DNA of 64,000 nt from Hyperoodon ampullatus (GCA_949752795.1 CATKHW010000562.1:248001-312000); one strand, 5' to 3'. Counted from the stretch's first letter, positions 51,687-63,053 are shown. Numbers and translations are program-made. The notes: a model not told the origin generated them from the letters alone.

Positions 51687-53421
51687 ATAAGATATCAATT
51701 ATGAAGATCCTATAAACATGGCTACACTTGAACTGAGTTAGGAAAGAGAACAGTGTCTCACATTTAGAAAACACTCTTATGCCTGCTTCAGGGGGAAGGA
51801 GAGGTGGGGTGATGCATAAAACCAGAGTTTGATATAAGCACAGGTACCGTTCCAAAAACCAACTATGGAATAGACAAGACCTACACCTTACTCAGTGAAA
51901 GGAACTCAAAACCCCATATTTCCCGCAGAGGAATATATCTGACTAGTAAGAATCTTAAAACCTATGTATTGATATGTCTCCGTAAGGGAATCAAGTGTGT
52001 CTAGACTGGCATAAACATGGCAGCGAGAATCAGCTCAAACCCACTATAAAAAGGAATTTCAAAAAAAAAAAAAAACTGGGAAATTCTTTACAATTCCTTC
52101 AGGGTCTCTGATGAAACCTGGAATGACCCTATCTACAACGACAGCTGGATGTGGCATAAGGCTGGACACTTGGGACTGAGACGATTGGTGAGATTGGGTG
52201 AGCAAATGCAGACCCTTTAAAGCACAAATGCCTGGCACCCATTCCATGGGTCCCAACTCTCCATGTTAAAGGGAATATTACTACAGTTATAACATGTACG
52301 GGAATCCTAGAGAACGGACACACTGTGAATACGAAAGGTTTCTAAAACTCAACGAATAGTCCCTCTCCTGGTGCTCCGGTTTGACTTTCCATCTGCTTTA
52401 CTATCAATCTCCCAACTTGGAGAGACAGCCCCTTTAACCTTCTGGTTCGCACAGGTTGCCAATTTGGCAGAGGATGAAAGGGAAGATGGAGAACCAATGA
52501 GAGAGTAGCTGTTAGACATTTGGACGGGCACATATCACTCTAAATTCCCGGTAGGAAGAAGAATTAACCAAAGTCTCAGCCCCCCACCGGGAACCAGCAT
52601 AGGTCCTGAACCAAAATTTTGGACTTGCGGTCAGCTCGCAAAAAACGAGTTGAAAAATGGAGCTCAGGGGCACAGCAATTCACAAACTGGCAGAGTAATA
52701 AACACAACTATTGTCCAAAAATCTGTTGAGGGAAGGCAATTAGGAGGACTTGAATGCTAGGCAGAATAGCAGGAAACAGATTTCAAGTGGTACGTTGGAA
52801 TTGACTTTAAAGCACAGGATGAGGGGCACAACTTCAACAATGATGCACTTGAGCAAAAAGGGCATATGCGTTTTCTCCTGAATATATTCAGGAAAAAACG
52901 CATACGTCCTTTTTGGCCAAGCAAGCAAGCGGGAAATACAAATCTGCACTACAAAGAAGTATCATTTCCCACTGTTCAAAAGGGACATCCACAAAATGTG
53001 TAAAATCCAGAAAGGCAAGACCGGCCCCGGAGAACAGGGAGGCTTGTTTTGCTGATGGGCGGGATGTAAACTGCCAACTGCCTCTCTGGAGGAGTGCATT
53101 GTGTTCCCTAAAACAAGTAAACAACAGAGCTACAGAGCCAAGGGCACTTCCAGTCTAGGGAATATACCTTGGGAAAACTGAAAATCAATAAGACAGAGCC
53201 ACCCCAAAATTTAGGGCTGCACTGCTTACAAGAACCTCAACTTGGGTAAACCTTAAATATCCCAGGAAATATAAAAATGGTTCAAAAAATTGTGGTACTT
53301 CTGTACGATGGAATATCCCTCAGCCATGCAATCAATGGCATAAGACCAGTAGCAGCCAAATGAGTGGATAGAGGTATGATGCTTCTAAGTGAAATAAGTC
53401 ACAGAGAAAAAGAAACTTATA
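51687..53421 (+). repeat. Satellite monomer 24
   Basis: 1,735 bp. The second half is unusually diverged (GGCAATTAGGAGGACTTGAATGC; palindrome 52848-52921 with several mismatches, including GGAAAAAACG), as expected near an array edge. Confidence 0.85.
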
Positions 53422-53639
53422 TTAAGATATCACTTATGAAGATCCTGTAAACATGGCTACACTTGAACTCAGTTAAGAAAGAGAGCAGAGTCTCACCTTT
53501 GGAAAACACTCTGATGCCTGCTTAAGGGGGAATGAGAGGTGGGGTGATGCATAAATCCAGAGTTTGATATAAGCACAGGTACCGTTCCAAACACAAACTA
53601 TGGAATAGACAAGACCTACCCCTTCGTCAGTGAAAGGGA
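53422..53639 (+). repeat. Partial terminal satellite monomer (218 bp)
   Basis: The L1 3'UTR-like start of a monomer, diverged (ATTAAGATATCAC; AACTCAGTTAAG), stops after CAGTGAAAGGGA, about 210 bp into the unit. Confidence 0.85.
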
Positions 53640-53652
53640 ACCGAGGCATCTG
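53632..53652. other. Junction of satellite and 2.7-kb macrosatellite
   Basis: The satellite text CAGTGAAAGGGA is followed directly by CCGAGGCATCTGTGAGTAA. That string starts every later 2.7-kb unit, where it is preceded by GGGGGCCATG. There is no target-site duplication and no unique spacer. Confidence 0.85.
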
Positions 53653-54280
53653 TGAGTAAACGTGAGCTGAGCCCCAGCCCAGCTGCTGTTGAACTTTTCC
53701 CACCCTTCCCAGGTAAAACACCTGAATATGTACAAGGGCTTGAAATCCTAGAGGAAGTGGTGTGGAGCCATACCAGCGACAGCACGCAGGCCATCTTGGT
53801 GCCTGCAGGCCAGCCAGGAAGGTCCTGGCCCTGGGCGCTCTTCTGGAATCTTTCCATTGCCCTGCCTGAGATACCCCTCCTGTCCCGGCCCCCACTGCTT
53901 TTTTCCTTCCTCACCTCTGTCCGGAGAGAAATTCCAGCGGAAGGTATGGGTGACACATCCTCTTCTTTACAGGTGGCAGCCTGGCAACTCCTGCAGAAAG
54001 TCCAGCAGAGACCCACTCACACCGGGGCACCCACAAAGCCGTGGCCCCTCACTCCCTCCCACCGGCACAGCCCCGAGACTGCTGACTCGGCAGAGAATAT
54101 GGAGTCAGGCACAGCTTCAGGGGCTATTGCTGCCTGCAGCGCTGTTTATATTGACCTCAACACAGGCACACCTGGGGAGGGCCGGCCGGCAGGGTCAGGC
54201 TACCCAGGTCAGCTAATCCTCAGCCCTCAGGGAATCACATTGTTGAAAATGGACCTCGCTAAGGCAGAATAGAAGCCAAG
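53641..54280. other. GC-rich unidentified segment, unit 1
   Basis: About 640 bp, clearly richer in G+C than the flanks. I do not recognise it. A plus-strand frame of 206 codons (53652-54272) is open here, but it is stopped upstream in units 3 and 4 and interrupted in unit 2, so it is probably not coding. A splice-acceptor-like CTTCTTTACAG followed by GTGGCAGCC is at about 53961. It could be an LTR, an L1 5' region or a captured gene fragment. Confidence 0.5.
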
Positions 54281-54741
54281 GAATAAAAGGACACAATGCC
54301 ATTTGCAGCACCGTAGGTGTGACTAGAGGTAATCACGTGACTTGTAGTAAGTCAGAAAGTGAAAGACACATACCATATCATATCTCTTATAGGTGTGACC
54401 GAAAAATGGATACCAGGGCAGATATTTCCACGGAGAAGGGCAATCACAGATTCATTCAACAAACTTATGGTTCACCAATGGAAAGGTGTGAGTATTGGTT
54501 TCATTATGATATTGGGGTTAACAGACATATACAAACACAGGTGACATATATAGTCACCAAAGACCTACAGAATACCAAGAGAAGACTACTCAACATTCTG
54601 TCATAAGGTACATGGGAAAAGGATCCCAGGAAGAACAGACATATGTATATGTGTAAAAGAACCACATCTTCCACACCTACAACAAGCCAAACATTGTAAT
54701 CCAATTTGCTGTAATAAAAAATAAAAAAAATAAATTAAAAA
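54281..54741 (+). mobile_element. Old LINE-1 3' end, unit 1
   Basis: Starts at AATGCCATTTGCAGCACC and keeps GTAAGTCAGAAAGTGAAAGAC and ATATCATATCTCTTATAGG, all recognisable from the end of ORF2 and the 3'UTR of L1. It then carries ACAAACTTATGGTTCACCAA and ends in an A-rich tail. It is much more diverged than the L1 downstream and contributes no complete domain. Confidence 0.75.
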
Positions 54742-55076
54742 CACGAATAAGAAGTAGTGAGACAAACTTGAGGTGCTTTCTCCTGGCACATTCCATTCTA
54801 AATTCCAATCTAGAACACGACTTCCATTGAGGCTCTGTTGCCACAGTAACCAGATTTGGTAAGGGAGAACTGCTGCCACCTTGTGGCCGTTTCACACAAC
54901 AGCAGCTTTAATCCCAGCGCTAATGGTCAGTTGATATTCAAAATCATTGCAGGCCTGTAAATGACACCTGCCCTGAACACAAATCCTGGGGTCATATATC
55001 GACCAAAAAATTCAAAGGGCGTCCATATTTCAAAACGACAGTTTCAAAAGGCATATTTTACACACATTAGTGTTCT
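54742..55076. other. Spacer between the two L1 pieces, unit 1
   Basis: About 335 bp, no recognisable gene or repeat family. It holds the CTCF-like site and ends at the pyrimidine tract. Confidence 0.5.
54873..54886 (-). promoter_or_regulatory. CTCF-like motif, unit 1
   Basis: The plus strand reads CTGCCACCTTGTGG. The minus strand therefore reads CCACAAGGTGGCAG, an exact match to the vertebrate CTCF-type consensus CCACNAGGTGGCAG. The match repeats in every unit. Confidence 0.6.
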
Positions 55077-55104
55077 GCTTCTTTTTCTTTCTTTCTTTTT
55101 TTGT
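55077..55104. repeat. Pyrimidine tract (CTTT-rich), unit 1
   Basis: CTTTTTCTTTCTTTCTTTTT lies immediately upstream of the L1 truncation point. Equivalent tracts are at 57807-57833, 60533-60559 and 63260-63284. Confidence 0.8.
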
Positions 55105-55110
55105 TAAAAT

Positions 55111-56060
55111 ACGGGAATGGCAAAAGGCTTCCCTCTGAATGGGCGAAAATATTTGCAAACGAATCAATGGACAAAGGCTTAATCTCCAATATATATAAAG
55201 AGCTCATGCAGCTTAATATTAAAAAAACGAACAACCCAATACAAAAATGGGCAGAAGATCTAAAGAGACTTTCTTCAAAGAAGACACAGAGATGGCCAAG
55301 ACGCACATGAAAAGCTGCTCTACATCACTAATTATTAGAGAAATGCAAATCAAAACTACAATGAGGTATCACCTCACACCTGTTATAATCGGCCTCATCA
55401 GAAAATCTACAAACAACAAATTCTGCGGAGGGTGTGGAGAAAAGGATCCCTCTTCCACTAGTGGTGGAAATGTAAATTGATACAGTCACGATGGAAAACA
55501 GTATGGAGTTTCCTTAAAAAAACTATAAATAGAATTACCATATGATCCAGCAATCCCACTTCTGGGCATATACCCAGAGAAAACCATAAATCAAAAAGGC
55601 ACATTCACCACAATGCTCATTTCAGCCCTATTTACAATAGCCAGGTAATGCAAGCAACCTAAATGCCCACAGACAGACGAATGGATAAAGATGTGGTACA
55701 TATATAAAATGGAATATTACTCAGCCATAATAAGGAATGAAACTGGGTCATTTGTAGAGACGTCGATGGATCTAGAGACTGTCATACAGAATGAAGTAAG
55801 TCAGAAAGAGAAAAACAAATATTGTCTATTAATGCATATATGTGGAACCTAGAAAAATGGTACAGATGAACTGGTTGGCAGGGAAGAAATAGAGACACAG
55901 AGGTAGAGAACACACGTATGGACACCAAGTGTGGGAAGCTATGGGGTGGTGGTGGTGCGATGAGTTGGGAGATTGGGATTGACCTGTATACATGTATATG
56001 CGTAAAATACATAACTAATAATAACCTGCTGTATAAAAAAATAAATAAAATTAAATTTCA
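55111..56060 (+). mobile_element. 5'-truncated LINE-1 (ORF2 C-terminus and 3'UTR), unit 1
   Basis: Begins inside ORF2 with a peptide like [30 protein letters not shown]. It goes on through [19 protein letters not shown] and ELPYDPAIPLLGIYPEKT and through the 3'UTR to an A/T-rich tail near 56060. The endonuclease and reverse transcriptase domains are absent. The reading frame is broken: a one-base loss near 55271 is specific to this unit, and a frameshift before the GGNVN stop near 55480 is common to the units. It is a dead copy, amplified with the macrosatellite rather than by retrotransposition. Confidence 0.9.
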
Positions 56061-56370
56061 AAATTTTAAAAAATAAAATTTAAAAATAAAACAGAAAAAA
56101 GATCTTCCCTTCACACAGATGTATTTATATGAATGAATTATTTCCATGCTTATATCTATAAATACATAAAAGAGGAATAAAATCTAACTTGAGCCAAAAA
56201 AGAAAAAAAAAAACCTGAACCCACCAGTTAGATAGAGGAAAACGGTATCAGGACACTTGCTCCAGCAGTAAACAATTCTGAAATTGGTCAGAGGTGGGGA
56301 ATCATCTCCCATAGAGCCAGCAGCCCACTCCTACGCAAGGAGCGTCCTCATTGCAAAGCTGGGGGCCATG
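56061..56370. other. Unit tail, unit 1
   Basis: AT-rich sequence with A runs (to about 56215), then about 150 bp of ordinary composition leading into GGGGGCCATG and the next unit. Nothing recognisable. Confidence 0.5.
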
Positions 56371-57010
56371 CAGAGGCATCTGTGAGTAACCGTGAGCTGA
56401 GCCACAGGCCCGCTGCTTTTGAACTTTACCCACCCTTCCCAGGTAAAACACCTTAATATGTACAAGGGCTTGAAAGCCTAGAGGAAGGGCCGTGGAGCCA
56501 CACCAGCGACAGCACGCAGGCCAACTTGGGGCCTGCAGGCCAGCCAGGATGGTCCAGTCCCTGGGCGCTCTTCTTGAAGCTTTCCATTGCCCTGCCTGAG
56601 ATACCCATCCTGTTCCGGCCCCCACTGCTTTTGTCCTTCCTCACCTCTGTCCGGAGAGAAATTCCAGCGGAAGGTATGGGTGACACATCCTCTTCTTTAC
56701 AGGTGGAAGCCTGGCACCTCCTGCAGAAAGTCCAGCAGAGACCCACACACAACGGGCCACCCACAAAGCCGTGGCCCCTCACTCCCTCCCACCAGCACAG
56801 CCCCTAGACTGCTGACGGGGCAGAGAATATGGAGTCAGGCACAGCTTCAGGGGCTATTGCTGCCTGAAGTGCTGTTTTTATGGACCTCAACCCAGGCACA
56901 CCTGGGGAGGGCCGGCTGGCAGGGTCAGGCTACACAGGTCAGCTAATCCTCAGCCCTCAGGGAATCACATTGTTGAAAATGGACCTCGCTAAGGCAGAAT
57001 AGAAGCCAAG
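56371..57010. other. GC-rich unidentified segment, unit 2
   Basis: Same segment as in unit 1. The long plus-strand frame is interrupted here by CCCCTAG near 56805, which argues against a conserved protein. Confidence 0.5.
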
Positions 57011-57470
57011 GAATAAAAGGACACAATGCCATTTGCAGCACCGTAGGTGTGTCTAGAGGTAATCACGTGACTTGTAGTAAGTCAGAAAGTGAAAGACACA
57101 TATCATATCATATCTCTTATAGGTGTTACCGAGAAATGGATACCAGTACAGATATTTTCACAGAGAAGGGCAATCACAGATTCATTAAACAAACTTATGG
57201 TTCACCAATGGAAAGGTGTGAGGATTGGTTTCATTATGATATTGGGGTTAACAGACATATAAAAACACAGTTGACATATATAATCAACAAAGACCTACAG
57301 AATACCAAGAGAAGACTACTCAACATTCTGTCATAAGGTACATAGGAAAAGGATCCCAGGAATTACAGACATATGTATATGTGTAAAAGAGCCACATCTT
57401 CCACGCCTACAACAAGCCAAACTCTGTAATCAAATTTGCTGTGATAAAAAATAAAAAATTAAATTAAAAA
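57011..57470 (+). mobile_element. Old LINE-1 3' end, unit 2
   Basis: Carries the GTGTTACCGAGAAATGG variant shared only with unit 3. Confidence 0.75.
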
Positions 57471-57601
57471 CACGAACAAGAAGTAGTGAGACAAACTTGA
57501 GGGGCTTTCTCCTGGCACATTCCATTCTAAATTCCAATGTAGAACACCACTTCCATTGAGGCTCTGTTGCCCCAGTAACCAGACTTGGTAAGGGAGAACT
57601 G

Positions 57602-57615
57602 CTGCCACCTTGTGG
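57602..57615 (-). promoter_or_regulatory. CTCF-like motif, unit 2
   Basis: Identical 14-mer to unit 1. The next plus-strand bases are CTG instead of CCG, just outside the core. Confidence 0.6.
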
Positions 57616-57840
57616 CTGTTTCACACAACAGCATCTTTAATCCCAGCGCTAATGGTCAGTTGATATTCAAAATCATTGCAGGCCTGTAAATGACACCTGC
57701 CCTGAAAACAAATCCTGGGTTCATATATCGACCAAAAAATTCAAAGGACGTCCATATGTCAAAACGACAGTTTCAAAAGGCATATTTTACACACATTAGT
57801 GTTCTGCTTCTTTTTCTTTCTTTCTTTTTTTGTTAAAAAA

Positions 57841-58790
57841 ACGGGATTGGCAAAAAGCATCCCTCAGGATGGGCGAAAATATTTGAAAATCAATCAATGG
57901 ACAAAGGTTTAATCTCCAATATATATAAAGAGCTCATGCAGCTTAATATTAAAAAAACAAACAACCCAATACAAAAATGGGCAGAAGATCTAAAGAGACG
58001 TTTCTTCAAAGAAGACACAGAGATGGCCAAGACACACATGAAAAGCAGCTCAACATCACTAATTATTAGAGAAATGCAAATCAAAACTACAATGAGATAT
58101 CACCTCACACCTGATAGAATCGGCATCATCAGAAAATCTACAAACAACAAAATCTGGGGAGGGTGTGGACAAAAGGATCCCTCTTCCACTAGTGGTGGAA
58201 ATGTAAATTGATACAGTCACGATGGAGAACAGTATGGAGTTTCCTTAAAAAAACTACAAATACAATTACCATATGATCCAGCAATCCCACTTCTGGGCAT
58301 ATGCCCAGATAAAACCATAAATCAAAAAGGCTCATTCACCACAATGCTCATTTCAGCACTATTTACAATAGCCAGGTAATGGAAACAACCTAAATACCCA
58401 CAGACAGACGAATGGATAAAGATGTGGTACATATATAAAATGGAATATTACTCAGCCATAAGAAGGAATGAAACTGGGTCATTTGTAGAGACGTCGATGG
58501 ATCTAGAGACTGACATACAGAATGAAGTAAGTCAGAAAGAGAAAAACAAATATTGTATATTAATGCATATATGTGGAACCTAGAAAAATGGTACAGATGA
58601 ACTGGTTTGCAGGGAAGAAATAGAGACACAAAGGTAGAGAACACACGTATGGACACCAAGTGTGGGAAGCCATGTGGAGGTGGTGGTGGGATGAGTTGGG
58701 AGATTGGGATTGACCTGTATACATATATGCATAAAATACATAACTAATAATAACCTGCTGTATAAAAAAATAAATAAAATTAAATTTCAA
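57841..58790 (+). mobile_element. 5'-truncated LINE-1, unit 2
   Basis: Same truncation point and order as in unit 1. The frame [17 protein letters not shown] continues 104 codons to 58211 before the common frameshift stop. It differs from unit 1 in CATATGCCCAGATAAAACC. Confidence 0.9.
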
Positions 58791-59097
58791 AATTTTAAAA
58801 AATAAAATTTAAAAATAAAACAGAAAAAAGTTCTTCCCTTCACACAGATGTATTTATATGAATGAATTATTTCCATGCTTATATCTATAAATACATAAAA
58901 GAGGAATAAAATCTAACTTGAACCAAAAAGGAAAAAAAAAACCTGAACCCGCGAGTTTGACAGAGGAAAACCCTCTCAGGGCACTTGCTCCAGCGGTAAA
59001 CAATTCTGAAATTGGTCAGAGGTGGGGAATCATCTCCCATAGAGCCAGCAGCCCACTCCTATGCAAGGAGCGTCCTCATTGAAAGCTGGGGGCCATG

Positions 59098-59736
59098 CCG
59101 AGGCATCTGTGAGTAACCGTGAGCTGAGCCCCAGGCCAGCTGCTGTTAAATTTTCCCACCCTTCACAGGTAAAACACCTGAATATGTACAAGGGCTTGAA
59201 AGCCTAGAAGAAGGGCCGTGGAGCCACACCAGTGATAGCACACAGGTCAACTTGGTGCCTGCAGGCCAGCCAGGATGGTCCTGGCCCTGGGCGCTCTTCT
59301 GGAAGCTTTCCATTGCCCTGCCTGAGATACCCCTCCTGTCCCGGCACCCACTGCTTTTTTCCTTCCTCACCTCAGTCCGGAGAGAAATTCCAGCAGAAGG
59401 TATGGGTGACACATCCTCTTCTTTACAGGTGGCAGCCTGGCAACTCCTGCAGAAAGTCCAGCAGAGACCCACTCACACCGGGCCACCCACAAAGCCGTGG
59501 CCCCTCACTCCCTCCCACCGGCACAGCCCCGAGACTGCTGACGGGGCAGAGAATATGGAGTCAGGCACAGATTCAGGGGCTATTGCTGCCTGCAGCGCTG
59601 TTTATATTGACCTCAACCCAGGCACACCTGGGGAGGGACGGCCGGCAGGGTCAGGCTACACAGGTCAGCTAATCCTCAGCCATCAGGGAATCACATTGTT
59701 GAAAATGGACCTCGCTAAGGCAGAATAGAAGCCAAG
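59098..59736. other. GC-rich unidentified segment, unit 3
   Basis: The long plus-strand frame starts only at 59252 (158 codons). In this unit and in unit 4 it has an upstream stop that unit 1 lacks. Confidence 0.5.
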
Positions 59737-60196
59737 GAATAAAAGGACTCAATGCCATTTGCAGCACCGTAGGTGTGTCTAGAGGTAATCACGTGACTTG
59801 TAGTAAGTCAGAAAGTGAAAGACACATATCATATCATATCTCTTATAGGTGTTACCGAGAAATGGATACCAGTACAGATATTTTCACAGAGAAGGGCAAT
59901 CACAGATTCATTAAACAAACTTATGGTTCACCAATGGAAAGGTGTGAGGATTGGTTTCATTATGATATTGGGGTTAACAGACATATAAAAACACAGTTGA
60001 CATATATAATCAACAAAGAACTACAGAATACCAAGAGAAGACTACTCAACATTCTGTCATAAGGTACATAGGAAAAGGATCCCAGGAATTACAGACATAT
60101 GTATATGTGTAAAAGAGCCACATCTTCCACGCCTACAACAAGCCAAACTCTGTAATCAAATTTGCTGTGATAAAAAATAAAAAATTAAATTAAAAA
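59737..60196 (+). mobile_element. Old LINE-1 3' end, unit 3
   Basis: Matches the unit 2 version closely. One visible difference is GAACTACAG for GACCTACAG. Confidence 0.75.
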
Positions 60197-60327
60197 CACG
60201 AACAAGAAGTAGTGAGACAAACTTGAGGGGCTTTCTCCTGGCACATTCCATTCTAAATTCCAATGTAGAACACCACTTCCATTGAGGCTCTGTTGCCCCA
60301 GTAACCAGACTTGGTAAGGGAGAACTG

Positions 60328-60341
60328 CTGCCACCTTGTGG
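60328..60341 (-). promoter_or_regulatory. CTCF-like motif, unit 3
   Basis: Same 14-mer, 2,726 bp downstream of the unit 2 site. Confidence 0.6.
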
Positions 60342-60566
60342 CTGTTTCACACAACAGCATCTTTAATCCCAGCGCTAATGGTCAGTTGATATTCAAAATC
60401 ATTGCAGGCCTGTAAATGACACCTGCCCTGAAAACAAATCCTGGGTTCATATATCGACCAAAAAATTCAAAGGACGTCCATATGTCAAAACGACAGTTTC
60501 AAAAGGCATATTTTACACACATTAGTGTTCTGCTTCTTTTTCTTTCTTTCTTTTTTTGTTAAAAAA

Positions 60567-61515
60567 ACGGGATTGGCAAAAAGCATCCCTCAGGATGGGC
60601 GAAAATATTTGAAAATCAATCAATGGACAAAGGTTTAATCTCCAATATATATAAAGAGCTCATGCAGCTTAATATTAAAAAAACAAACAACCCAATACAA
60701 AAATGGGCAGAAGATCTAAAGAGACGTTTCTTCAAAGAAGACACAGAGATGGCCAAGACACACATGAAAAGCAGCTCAACATCACTAATTATTAGAGAAA
60801 TGCAAATCAAAACTACAATGAGATATCACCTCACACCTGATAGAATCGGCATCATCAGAAAATCTACAAACAACAAAATCTGGGGAGGGTGTGGACAAAA
60901 GGATCCCTCTTCCACTAGTGGTGGAAATGTAAATTGATACAGTCACGATGGAGAACAGTATGGAGTTTCCTTAAAAAAACTACAAATACAATTACCATAT
61001 GATCCAGCAATCCCACTTCTGGGCATATGCCCAGATAAAACCATAAATCAAAAAGGCTCATTCACCACAATGCTCATTTCAGCACTATTTACAATAGCCA
61101 GGTAATGGAAACAACCTAAATACCCACAGACAGACGAATGGATAAAGATGTGGTACATATATAAAATGGAATATTACTCAGCCATAAGAAGGAATGAAAC
61201 TGGGTCATTTGTAGAGACGTCGATGGATCTAGAGACTGACATACAGAATGAAGTAAGTCAGAAAGAGAAAAACAAATATTGTATATTAATGCATATATGT
61301 GGAACCTAGAAAAATGGTACAGATGAACTGGTTTGCAGGGAAGAAATAGAGACACAAAGGTAGAGAACACACGTATGGACACCAAGTGTGGGAAGCCATG
61401 TGGAGGTGGTGGTGGGATGAGTTGGGAGATTGGGATTGACCTGTATACATATATGCATAAAATACATAACTAATAATAACCTGCTGTATAAAAAAATAAA
61501 TAAAATTAATTTCAA
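60567..61515 (+). mobile_element. 5'-truncated LINE-1, unit 3
   Basis: Nearly identical to unit 2, with a one-base loss in the tail (ATTAATTTC for ATTAAATTTC). Confidence 0.9.
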
Positions 61516-61823
61516 AATTTTAAAAAATAAAATTTAAAAATAAAACAGAAAAAAGTTCTTCCCTTCACACAGATGTATTTATATGAATGAATTATTTCCA
61601 TGCTTATATCTATAAATACATAAAAGAGGAATAAAATCTAACTTGAACCAAAAAGGAAAAAAAAAAACCTGAACCCGCGAGTTTCACAGAGGAAAACCCT
61701 CTCAGGGCACTTGCTCCAGCGGTAAACAATTCTGAAATTGGTCAGAGGTGGGGAATCATCTCCCATAGAGCCAGCAGCCCACTCCTATGCAAGGAGCGTC
61801 CTCATTGAAAGCTGGGGGCCATG

Positions 61824-62462
61824 CTGAGGCATCTGTGAGTAACCGTGAGCTGAGCCCCAGGCCAGCTGCTGTTAAATTTTCCCACCCTTCACAGGTAAAA
61901 CACCTGAATATGTACAAGGGCTTGAAAGCCTAGAAGAAGGGCCGTGGAGCCACACCAGTGATAGCACACAGGTCAACTTGGTGCCTGCAGGCCAGCCAGG
62001 ATGGTCCTGGCCCTGGGCGCTCTTCTGGAAGCTTTCCATTGCCCTGCCTGAGATACCCCTCCTGTCCCGGCACCCACTGCTTTTTTCCTTCCTCACCTCA
62101 GTCCGGAGAGAAATTCCAGCAGAAGGTATGGGTGACACATCCTCTTCTTTACAGGTGGCAGCCTGGCAACTCCTGCAGAAAGTCCGGCAGAGACCCACTC
62201 ACACCGGGCCACCCACAAAGCCGTGGCCCCTCACTCCCTCCCACCGGCACAGCCCCGAGACTGCTGACGGGGCAGAGAATATGGAGTCAGGCACAGATTC
62301 AGGGGCTATTGCTGCCTGCAGCGCTGTTTATATTGACCTCAACCCAGGCACACCTGGGGAGGGCCGGCCGGCAGGGTCAGGCTACACAGGTCAGCTAATC
62401 CTCAGCCATCAGGGAATCACATTGTTGAAAATGGACCTCGCTAAGGCAGAATAGAAGCCAAG
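61824..62462. other. GC-rich unidentified segment, unit 4
   Basis: Differs from unit 3 at only a few positions (GTCCGGCAG for GTCCAGCAG; GGGCCGGCC for GGACGGCC). Confidence 0.5.
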
Positions 62463-62922
62463 GAATAAAAGGACACAATGCCATTTGCAGCACCGTAGGT
62501 GTGTCTAGAGGTAATCACGTGACTTGTAGTAAGTCAGAAAGTGAAAGACACATATCATATCATATCTCTTATAGGTGTGACCGAAAAATGGATACCAGGG
62601 CAGATATTTCCACGGAGAAGGGCAATCACAGATTCATTCAACAAACTTATGGTTCACCAATGGAAAGGTGTGAAGATTGGTTTCATTATGATATTGGGGT
62701 TAACAGACATATACAAACACAGGTGACATATATAATCACCAAAGACCTACAGAATACCAAGAGAAGACTACTCAACATTCTGTCATAAGGTACATGGGAA
62801 AAGGATCCCAGGAAGAACAGACATATGTATATGTGTAAAAGAACCACATCTTCCACACCTACAACAAGCCAAACATTGTAATCAAATTTGCTGTAATAAA
62901 AAATAAAAAATTAAATTAAAAA
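62463..62922 (+). mobile_element. Old LINE-1 3' end, unit 4
   Basis: Unit 1-like version, ending in a similar A-rich tail. Confidence 0.75.
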
Positions 62923-63053
62923 CACGAAGAAGAAGTAGTGAGACAAACTTGAGGGGCTTTCTCCTGGCACATTCCATTCTAAATTCCAATCTAGAACACG
63001 ACTTCCATTGAGGCTCTGTTGCCCCAGTAACCAGATTTTGTAAGTGAGAACTG

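Larger units (their letters stand above)
11470..53639 (+). repeat. Satellite array, ~1,738-bp monomer, L1-derived (probable common cetacean satellite)
   Basis: Twenty-four complete head-to-tail monomers of 1,735-1,741 bp (excluding one with a 20-bp deletion and one with a SINE), plus a final 218-bp partial copy. In the phase that starts ATAAGATATCACTT, each monomer runs: (1) L1 3'UTR-like sequence ending in an A-rich tract (about 395 bp); (2) about 770 bp I cannot identify; (3) a palindrome of up to 74 bp; (4) about 500 bp matching the C-terminus of L1 ORF2. The L1 part is in sense orientation on the plus strand. The unit size and L1 content fit the common cetacean satellite of constitutive heterochromatin. 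I base the family name on recall, not on an alignment. Confidence 0.85.
53641..56370. repeat. Macrosatellite unit 1
   Basis: The most diverged unit of the four in its GC-rich part, but it shares the GTGTGACCGAAAAATGG version of the old L1 with unit 4, against GTGTTACCGAGAAATGG in units 2 and 3. It lacks one G in its young L1 (GAGACTTTCTTC against GAGACGTTTCTTC). Confidence 0.85.
56371..59097. repeat. Macrosatellite unit 2
   Basis: 2,727 bp. From about 56980 onward it is nearly identical to unit 3 at an offset of 2,726 bp. Before that it is distinct. Confidence 0.85.
59098..61823. repeat. Macrosatellite unit 3
   Basis: 2,726 bp. Its first part (to about 59850) is nearly identical to the same part of unit 4, and its remainder is nearly identical to unit 2. 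Confidence 0.85.

Noticed and set aside
12675..53000. Bacterial-type terminators at the palindromes
   Set aside because: The setting is a eukaryotic satellite, the inverted repeat has no loop or U-tract context, and it recurs once per monomer.
11470..53639. Alpha-satellite or telomeric repeat
   Set aside because: There is no 171-bp monomer homology and no TTAGGG runs. The monomer is ~1,738 bp and L1-derived.
53943..53971. Tiny intron between AAGGTATGG and CTTCTTTACAG
   Set aside because: The interval is under 30 bp, too short for a spliceosomal intron. The signals are probably chance.
53652..54272. 206-codon plus-strand frame in macrosatellite unit 1 as a real gene
   Set aside because: The frame is shortened in units 3 and 4 and interrupted in unit 2, its composition follows the GC-rich DNA, and I recognise no domain.
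55111..56060. Active LINE-1
   Set aside because: Only the ORF2 C-terminus and 3'UTR remain, with frameshifts, and the same truncation recurs in every macrosatellite unit.
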